Assembly (NCBI GenBank): GCA_947497195.1
Contig: CANMGM010000089.1
Location: forward strand, 1 to 8,635
Source of the DNA: Bacteroidota bacterium
GTDB lineage: Bacteria > Bacteroidota > Bacteroidia > M30B66
Direction: 5' to 3'
Length of the DNA: 8,635 bases
Part shown: positions 1-4,989 of the stretch, piece by piece
Layout: each line of letters begins with the position of its first letter
How positions within the stretch are numbered: position 1 is the first letter of the stretch
The notes under the pieces: generated by a model
The model's input: the letters and a program-made list of their open reading frames with translations, nothing else
What the model was told of the DNA's origin: nothing
The model's database searches: none
Made by a program: the position numbers and the translations under genes

Positions 1-334
1 GGGTATCTGTATTTGATGATGGTTAATGCAATCCCGATAAGCTAACTCTATAATTCGTATTGATTTTCTATCGTTCGTTCTTCGAACACCGTAAAACTAT
101 AAAACGTATGCGCCACGATTTGGCGCAGTGTTTAGTTTAATCGTATTGAGCTCATATTCATAATTTTAAAATAATTAGATCAGTAGAAGAATCTGATACG
201 CGTTTCCACGTAATGTAATGAAAATATAAATATACATTATTAAATAAATGCCTATTCGCTTGCAGTTAAAGAACAAAACAAGCCTACATAAGCAATAAAA
301 TACTTGCAAATATTATTTACCGAAATTCCTTCAG
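1..334. other. AT-rich intergenic region, no gene seen
   Basis: No frame on either strand gives a convincing coding segment. Reading in from the left edge, plus-strand frames stop within the first 45 bases (TAA at 43-45 in frame 1, earlier in the other two), so at most a short 3' tail of an upstream plus-strand gene could be present and it cannot be recognised. Minus-strand reading frames starting from the CAT triplets near 153-163 stop almost at once. Visible structure is a perfect 7-bp GC-rich hairpin at 109-127 (listed separately), an AT-rich 7-bp inverted repeat TAATGTA/TACATTA at 211-217 and 233-239 with a 15-base loop, and a 5-bp GTTCG/CGAAC hairpin at 73-87. The region is clearly richer in A+T than the genes beside it. 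In many Bacteroidota the gene after porD is recN; it is not seen here. Confidence 0.7.
109..127 (-). terminator. Possible rho-independent terminator hairpin of the bamD-porD operon
   Basis: TGCGCCA, a five-base loop CGATT, then TGGCGCA form a perfect 7-bp stem with five G:C pairs. Read on the minus strand the stem is followed by TACGTTTTATAGTTTT, a T-rich but interrupted tract. On the plus strand it is followed by GTGTTTAGTTT, so it could work in both directions. It lies about 210 bases beyond the porD stop codon, farther than usual, so the operon would have a long 3' untranslated region. No better candidate is visible nearer porD. The symmetric stem could instead be an operator or a processing site. 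Confidence 0.4.
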
Positions 335-1231
335 CTATTGATTGATTTTTTGGTATTTAGAATTATTGGTTGGATCTAGCTCTCCCAATAAGGCAATTAC
401 CTGCGCTTTTTCTTGCGCCGTTCCTTCTTTAAAAACATTTACCAGCTCGTCTGATTTTGCATTGAAAAACAGCTGCATGTTGTATGATGCAGGTCTTTGC
501 TTATTTACCTGCTGAAGCTTCTCCAGCGCTTCAATTATGGCCGATCTTCCCTGGTCCATTTTTGAATACATATTATCGAGACCCATCCGGTGATACTTAT
601 AATTGGCCTCTCGCATAGGCTTAAAAACAGGATTAACATAGTTTTCCGTAAACCAATAGCGATTTCGCGGCGGTATATCGTTCGGTTTCCACCCTTTTGC
701 TGCATCCTGTTGCGCGTTTTGAACCACCTGTTGCGCTTTTTGCCAGTATACTGTTCCTCCTTCCGGCGAAAATGAGTCGTAATCCATTGCCAACATTATA
801 TAGGCATAATAGCCTAATAGACTGGCTAAGCCTGATACGTAGGCGTTGTCTGAAAATTCAATTGGCTGATATTCGAGGTATCGAAACTGAATATCTTCGT
901 CCATAAAATTCATCAGTACTGTTCCATAATTGGAGGAATGTACGGGTCGGCGCAATTGAATTTGCAAGGATCCCGACATTTCGTCGGGTTGATTGTATTT
1001 TGTGATGTTGAAGGTTAAATTGCATTCAATGCGCTCATCGCGTTTAAACTGATCGTTGGTCCAACGGGTGTTGTTCATGAATTCCCGAATTGAGGTTTCG
1101 AGTGTTGTGAATATCCGTTTATCGCTTAACTGAACCTGTTGCGAGAGTATGCTAACTCTGCAATTAAATTCCTGCGCCTGAAGCGAAAGAGCGCAAAGCA
1201 ATAGTATACTTGTCGTTAGTCTTCTAATCAT
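335..1231 (-). CDS. porD: PorD family protein (DUF4835), type IX secretion-associated
   Basis: A 298-residue exported protein of the DUF4835 family, which in current Bacteroidota annotation is called type IX secretion system protein PorD; its molecular job is not well defined. Residues 1-20 form a signal peptide: MIRR, a hydrophobic stretch, then LQAQ before EFNC, so the mature protein should be periplasmic or outer-membrane associated. Family-like segments are the FTTLETSIREFMNNTRWTND region (about 42-60), ERIECNL (about 67-73), the tyrosine-rich GYYAYIMLAMDYDSFSPEGG region (about 139-158), RNRYWFTENYVNP (about 189-201) and YHRMGLDNM (about 213-221). The ATG overlaps the coaBC stop by eight bases (ATGATTAG), so translation is likely coupled. 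It is the last gene of the bamD operon. Family membership is firm; the secretion role comes from the family name and from conserved neighbours. Confidence 0.87.
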   Translation of the reverse strand: MIRRLTTSILLLCALSLQAQEFNCRVSILSQQVQLSDKRIFTTLETSIREFMNNTRWTNDQFKRDERIECNLTFNITKYNQPDEMSGSLQIQLRRPVHSSNYGTVLMNFMDEDIQFRYLEYQPIEFSDNAYVSGLASLLGYYAYIMLAMDYDSFSPEGGTVYWQKAQQVVQNAQQDAAKGWKPNDIPPRNRYWFTENYVNPVFKPMREANYKYHRMGLDNMYSKMDQGRSAIIEALEKLQQVNKQRPASYNMQLFFNAKSDELVNVFKEGTAQEKAQVIALLGELDPTNNSKYQKINQ

Positions 1232-2429
1232 GATGAATAATTTGGTCGAGAAAACCGGCTATCGATCTGGCTGCTTCGGCTTTGGATTGTTTCCCGAAAT
1301 TCTGCCAGCCTGTTTCGGTACTGAATATCTCAATGGTATTGAAGTCGCTGCCAAAAACTGCATTTTGTTCAGAAAGTTCGTTGAGAACGATGAAGTCGAG
1401 GTGTTTATTTTGCAACTTCGCTTCTGCATTCTTTTTTCCGTCGTTTGTTTCCAGTGCAAAGCCTCCAATACGCTGGTTTTCTGTGCGACTGGCTGCAAGT
1501 TCTTTTAGAATATCGGTTGTTCCGGTTAATGTGATGTTATTTGGCGCCTGTTCCTTCTTAATTTTGGATTCGGCTGGTTCGGCCGGCTTAAAATCGGCAA
1601 CTGCTGCGGTTAAAATTGCCGCATCACAGGATGAAAAAGCCTTTCTCGCCTCATTCAACATTTCCTCAGCAGTTGTTACGTTGATTCGTTCTATAGATGG
1701 ATGCTGAACTTTCAGACTCACCGGTCCGCTGACTAGCACTACCGAGGCGCCGCGTGCTGCAAGTTCTTCGGCAAGAGCAAACCCCATTTTACCTGAAGAA
1801 TGATTGGAGATGTAGCGCACCGGATCTATGGCTTCGCGGGTGGGGCCGGCAGTAATAAGAACCTTCTTTCCGTGCATTTGGCGTGCAAGGTTGAAGAAGG
1901 TCTCTAGCCTTTGTACTATCTCATCGGGTTCTGCCATGCGTCCTTCTCCAACCAGGCCGCTTGCCAATTCTCCCGACGCAGGTTCTATAATGTAATTTCC
2001 CCGGTTTCGAAGCAGGTCGATATTGTTCTGTGTTGCCGGATGCCGCCACATATCGAGATCCATTGCCGGTGCAAAAAATACCGGACATCTTGCCGAAAGA
2101 TAAACTGCCGCCATCAGGTTGTGGCAAGACCCATTTGCGCATTGCGCAAGCATGTTAGCACTCGCAGGAGCCATCATCATAACATCGGCCCACATGCCCA
2201 GTTCGACATGGTTCACCCAGGCACCGTTTGGACCAGTGGTAAACGACGAAACGACCTCATTTTTCGTAAGTGTACTTAAGGTAAGTGGTGTAATAAAATC
2301 TTTAGACGATTCGGTCATGATAACCCGAACCTCTGCACCTGCCTTAACCAATAGGCGAGCTAGCAATGCACTTTTATATGCAGCGATGCTTCCGGTAACA
2401 GCCAGAATAATTTTCTTCCGGAATAGCAT
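1224..2429 (-). CDS. coaBC: Bifunctional phosphopantothenoylcysteine decarboxylase / phosphopantothenate-cysteine ligase
   Basis: CoaBC catalyses two cytoplasmic steps of coenzyme A synthesis: joining cysteine to 4'-phosphopantothenate (CoaB) and FMN-dependent decarboxylation to 4'-phosphopantetheine (CoaC). The 401 residues match the usual full-length fusion. The CoaC half (about 1-185) has the flavin-binding VTGSIAAYKS (11-20), the active-site histidine in NHVELG (His74), APASANMLAQ (87-96) and PAMDLDM (121-127, the PAMN-type loop). The CoaB half (from about 187) has ITAGPTREAIDPVRYISNHSSGKMG (192-216, with the Asn209 that binds the acyl-cytidylate intermediate), AAVADFKP (275-282) and KIKK (289-292). 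Ser157 stands where E. coli has Cys158 in the ACG...GRM loop, and His103 stands where Asp is usual. I chose ATG at 2429 over the TTG one codon upstream. It begins 15 bases after the omega gene and overlaps porD by eight bases. Confidence 0.95.
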   Translation of the reverse strand: MLFRKKIILAVTGSIAAYKSALLARLLVKAGAEVRVIMTESSKDFITPLTLSTLTKNEVVSSFTTGPNGAWVNHVELGMWADVMMMAPASANMLAQCANGSCHNLMAAVYLSARCPVFFAPAMDLDMWRHPATQNNIDLLRNRGNYIIEPASGELASGLVGEGRMAEPDEIVQRLETFFNLARQMHGKKVLITAGPTREAIDPVRYISNHSSGKMGFALAEELAARGASVVLVSGPVSLKVQHPSIERINVTTAEEMLNEARKAFSSCDAAILTAAVADFKPAEPAESKIKKEQAPNNITLTGTTDILKELAASRTENQRIGGFALETNDGKKNAEAKLQNKHLDFIVLNELSEQNAVFGSDFNTIEIFSTETGWQNFGKQSKAEAARSIAGFLDQIIHHD

Positions 2430-2444
2430 CAAGGAAACCTTTAA

Positions 2445-2783
2445 TTATTGTTCCGCTTCTTCTTTGAGCGGATTGCGGAAATACACTTTGCCTTCCTGAA
2501 ACTCGTTTATAGCTACGAGCGTGGGTTTGGGCTGACGTTCGTAATGCTTGGAAATTTCGATCTGTTCGCGGTTTTCAAAAATTTCCTCCAGATTGTCGTT
2601 GGAAGTAGCAAACTCTGCAAGTTTTGCATTTAGCTCTTCCTTCACATTCACACCGATTTGATTTGCGCGTTTCGCAATGATAGTAATCGATTCGTAAACG
2701 TTACCTGTTTCTCCTTCCAGCGTTCTTAAATCGCGCGTGATTGTTGTATTTTCTGCTGCCATACGTTTAAAATTTGTATTCAT
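2445..2783 (-). CDS. rpoZ: RNA polymerase omega / Rpb6-like subunit
   Basis: A small acidic protein of the Rpb6/omega family, the RNA polymerase subunit that clamps the beta' C-terminus and helps assembly of the enzyme. The family core is VYESITIIAKRANQIG (about 28-43), the equivalent of the omega YEaviiaakRArqi helix, followed by the CFB-typical LEEIFENREQIEISKHYERQPKPT (about 66-89) and an acidic tail. The start is uncertain. ATG at 2783 gives 112 residues and overlaps the end of bamD by 17 bases. ATG at 2762 (residue 8, MAAEN) gives 105 residues and begins four bases after the bamD stop. The longer form resembles the N-terminal length of CFB relatives as I remember them, so I kept it. Its place between bamD and coaBC is the usual one in Bacteroidota. 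Confidence 0.85.
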   Translation of the reverse strand: MNTNFKRMAAENTTITRDLRTLEGETGNVYESITIIAKRANQIGVNVKEELNAKLAEFATSNDNLEEIFENREQIEISKHYERQPKPTLVAINEFQEGKVYFRNPLKEEAEQ

Positions 2784-3573
2784 TATACCTATTCAGGGCG
2801 CGTTCGTGAACAACTTTAGCCTGATCGGCAAACTTTCCGGGTGCAAATTTATCAATAAATCGGTTATAATCATCAATAACCAGTTTATATCGCTCCATTT
2901 TTTTACTTTCAACGCTATTCTCCGCAAGTAAATAATTCGATTTTAGAATGGTAAGCATGATTTCGTCTTTGCTTCCTGTATTCGGAAAAGACTCGAGCAG
3001 ATTTTTTAAGGCGATAACGGATGCTTTGTAATCCATCATTCTGAAATAGAGCATCGCTAGGTCAAATTCTTTCTTTTCAAGTTTGGAGCGCAACAAATCA
3101 ATGTGTTCATTGCACTGCCCTACACGTGGGCTATTTGGATATTTATTGATAAATATCTGCAATTGTTCGATGGCTTTGATGCTGTTGCTTTGATCGAGCG
3201 TGTAATCGGGTGAGCCCAGAAAATAACAATAAGCATGCATGTATGAGGCTTCTTCCGATTTATCGCTTGCCGGGTAGGTTTTTGCAAATTGCTCAAAATG
3301 ATATGCAGCAGAAATTAGGTCGTCGAGATAATAGTTGCAATAACAGTAATAAAAGTAAAGATCCTCTGCCCCCGAAGTTCCTCGTGTTATAGCAACAAGT
3401 TCTTCGAGTAAGGGATATGCCCGCTGATAATCTTTCTTCTGATATAACTCAAGTGCTGTTTTGCGTTTCAACGAATAGTCGGTACTCTTAAGCACTTTCT
3501 GGTAATTGCTGCATCCGGCAAATACCAAACATGAAACAATGAATACAAGTACGAACAAATAGCGCTTTGTCAT
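2767..3573 (-). CDS. bamD: Outer membrane protein assembly factor BamD (lipoprotein)
   Basis: BamD is the TPR lipoprotein of the BAM complex, which folds beta-barrel proteins into the outer membrane from the periplasmic side. The 268-residue product starts MTKRYLFVLVFIVSCLVFAGC: a lipoprotein signal with lipobox FAGC, so Cys21 would be lipidated. The rest is helical TPR-like repeats: KRKTALELYQKKDYQRAYPLL (about 36-56), DLISAAYHFEQFAKTYPASDKSEEASY (about 80-107), AIEQLQIFINKYPNSPRVGQC and FDLAMLYFRMMDYKASVIALKNLLESFPNTG, each ending in the Y/F-P-x-S/T turn typical of BamD/YfiO. The ATG at 3573 is preferred over one 14 codons upstream (3615), because the upstream extension would hide the signal peptide and would lie across the probable promoter. 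It heads the rpoZ-coaBC-porD operon; its 3' end overlaps the next gene. Confidence 0.93.
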   Translation of the reverse strand: MTKRYLFVLVFIVSCLVFAGCSNYQKVLKSTDYSLKRKTALELYQKKDYQRAYPLLEELVAITRGTSGAEDLYFYYCYCNYYLDDLISAAYHFEQFAKTYPASDKSEEASYMHAYCYFLGSPDYTLDQSNSIKAIEQLQIFINKYPNSPRVGQCNEHIDLLRSKLEKKEFDLAMLYFRMMDYKASVIALKNLLESFPNTGSKDEIMLTILKSNYLLAENSVESKKMERYKLVIDDYNRFIDKFAPGKFADQAKVVHERALNRYNEYKF

Positions 3574-3577
3574 GCCA

Positions 3578-3585
3578 CAAATGTA
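3578..3585 (-). promoter_or_regulatory. CFB-type -7 element for the bamD operon
   Basis: On the minus strand TACATTTG matches the Bacteroidota -7 consensus TAnnTTTG exactly. Its last G lies five bases before the A of the bamD ATG at 3573, so transcription would start at or within a base or two of the start codon. A TTG at 3615-3613 is 27 bases upstream of the element, longer than the usual spacing of about 17-23, so the -33 box is weak or absent. The element falls inside the longer reading frame that begins at 3615, which argues against that start. Confidence 0.5.
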
Positions 3586-3680
3586 TAAAAGATTATGCGA
3601 TTGCTCTCTGTTCAACAGAACTGCGTTGAAAAGTTTGGAATAAATCTCACTGAAATCGGTAGATTAAAGGCTCAAAACAT

Positions 3681-3688
3681 TAATTTTG
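3681..3688 (+). promoter_or_regulatory. CFB-type -7 element for the oxoamine synthase gene
   Basis: TAATTTTG matches TAnnTTTG exactly and lies in the divergent region between bamD and the plus-strand gene. A start of transcription near 3692-3694 would leave an untranslated leader of about 20 bases before ATG 3713. No TTG is visible at the usual -33 distance (about 3656-3664); the nearest TTTG, 3634-3637, is too far. The in-frame TTG at 3686 lies inside this element and would be upstream of the transcript, so it is not the start codon. Confidence 0.5.
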
Positions 3689-3712
3689 CAGCCAAATTTA
3701 GATTGGTATACA

Positions 3713-4954
3713 ATGGATTTGTTTGAAAAATTAAAGCAGAATAGAGGGCCGCTTGGCTCCTATGCAAAAGATGTTCATGGGTATTTTACGTTCCCTAAAC
3801 TAGAAGGCGAAATTGGCCCTCGCATGATTTTTCAAGGCAAAGAACGCCTCAATTGGAGTCTAAACAACTATATTGGTTTGGCAAATCACCCTGAGGTGCG
3901 CAAGGCCGATGCCGATGCCGCAGCTCAATTTGGTATGGCCTACCCGATGGGCGCCCGCATGATGTCTGGCAATTCAAACTACCACGAACAACTTGAACGC
4001 GAATTGGCTGATTTCGAAAAGAAAGAAGATGCAATTCTGTTGAATTATGGTTATCAAGGTATTATGTCGGCAATCGATGCTTTAGTTGATCGTCATGATG
4101 TTATTGTATACGATTCTGAATCGCATGCCTGCATTATTGATGGTGTTCGGCTTCATATGGGGAAGCGTTTCGTTTTTCCGCACAACGATATCAAGAATCT
4201 TGAAACGCAGCTCGAGCGTGCAACCAAACTGGTTTCAGGCACCAATGGTGCGATTCTCGTTATTACGGAAGGTGTTTTCGGAATGAGTGGCGATCAGGGT
4301 AAACTGAAAGAAATTGTTGCACTGAAATCCAGGTTCAATTTCCGTTTGATGGTAGACGATGCACACGGATTTGGTACGATGGGAAAAACAGGCGCCGGTA
4401 CTTCCGAGTCACAAGATTGCATGGATGGCGTGGATATTTATTTCGGAACGTTCGCAAAATCTATGGCGAGTATCGGAGCGTTCATTGCGGCCGATGCGCA
4501 GGTTGTAGAATATCTGCGGTACAATTGCCGTTCTCAGATTTTTGCGAAGGCGCTCCCGATGCCTTTAGTAATCGGTGCACTAAAACGCCTCGAATTGTTG
4601 CGTACGCGCCCCGAACTCAAAGATAAATTGTGGGAAATTGTGGATGCTTTGCAGTCTCAGTTGCGTGCAGCCGGTTTTAACATCGGCAAAACAGAATCGC
4701 CAGTTACGCCTGTTCTCTTGAATGGCTCTATTCCAGAAGCAGCAAACCTTATCTACGATTTGCGCGAAAACTACAATATTTTCTGCTCAATGGTGGTTTA
4801 TCCGGTTGTTCCAAAGGGAATCATCATGTTGAGGCTTATTCCAACTGCCGTTCATACACTCGAAGATGTAGCCTATACAATTGATGCCTTTAAGAGCATC
4901 AGCGGAAAACTTCGTGCCGGCAATTACGAAAGAGCAATGGAGAAAGTGTTGTAG
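3713..4954 (+). CDS. PLP-dependent alpha-oxoamine synthase (serine palmitoyltransferase / cysteate acyltransferase-like)
   Basis: A 413-residue fold-type I PLP enzyme of the alpha-oxoamine synthase family (relatives: serine palmitoyltransferase, BioF, Kbl), which condenses an amino acid with an acyl thioester and releases CO2. Visible are SESHACIIDG (135-144, His138 stacking on PLP), VITEGVFGMSGDQG (183-196), VDDAHGFG (214-221, Asp215 and His218) and GTFAKSMASIGAF (245-257), with Lys249 as the Schiff-base lysine. The N-terminal MDLFEKLKQNRGPLG and the YPMGARMMSGN segment (77-87) match a group common in Bacteroidota and labelled variously as Kbl, BioF or SPT. In Flavobacterium a related cysteate fatty acyltransferase makes the sulfonolipid precursor of capnine. 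From sequence alone I cannot choose serine over cysteate. Lone gene, divergent from bamD and convergent with the gene on its right. ATG 3713 was chosen because an earlier TTG sits in the promoter. Confidence 0.85.
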   Translation: MDLFEKLKQNRGPLGSYAKDVHGYFTFPKLEGEIGPRMIFQGKERLNWSLNNYIGLANHPEVRKADADAAAQFGMAYPMGARMMSGNSNYHEQLERELADFEKKEDAILLNYGYQGIMSAIDALVDRHDVIVYDSESHACIIDGVRLHMGKRFVFPHNDIKNLETQLERATKLVSGTNGAILVITEGVFGMSGDQGKLKEIVALKSRFNFRLMVDDAHGFGTMGKTGAGTSESQDCMDGVDIYFGTFAKSMASIGAFIAADAQVVEYLRYNCRSQIFAKALPMPLVIGALKRLELLRTRPELKDKLWEIVDALQSQLRAAGFNIGKTESPVTPVLLNGSIPEAANLIYDLRENYNIFCSMVVYPVVPKGIIMLRLIPTAVHTLEDVAYTIDAFKSISGKLRAGNYERAMEKVL

Positions 4955-4989
4955 GTTGGGGAAATTTATTAAATCGTCATCCCAAATGC
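4955..4989. other. Short convergent intergenic gap
   Basis: Thirty-five bases separate the stop codons of the oxoamine synthase gene (plus) and the propeller gene (minus). A weak 5-bp TTGGG/CCCAA pair with a loop of more than 20 bases is all the symmetry I can see, so there is no convincing bidirectional terminator; transcripts probably read into each other's 3' ends. Confidence 0.4.

Noticed and set aside
211..239. AT-rich inverted repeat as a terminator or small RNA
   Set aside because: The 7-bp stem has one G:C-type pair per arm, a 15-base loop and no T-run on either side, and is expected by chance in such AT-rich DNA.
1282..1707. Plus-strand open frame of 141 codons opposite coaBC
   Set aside because: It lies wholly antisense to well-supported CoaB sequence, has no recognisable family features, and its composition mirrors the coding strand opposite.
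3574..3615. Upstream ATG for bamD (14 more residues)
   Set aside because: It would put a polar segment before the lipoprotein signal and lies across the probable promoter.
3686..3712. TTG start giving nine extra residues on the oxoamine synthase
   Set aside because: The TTG is part of the TAATTTTG -7 element, so it would not be in the transcript; family members begin at MDLFEK or close to it.
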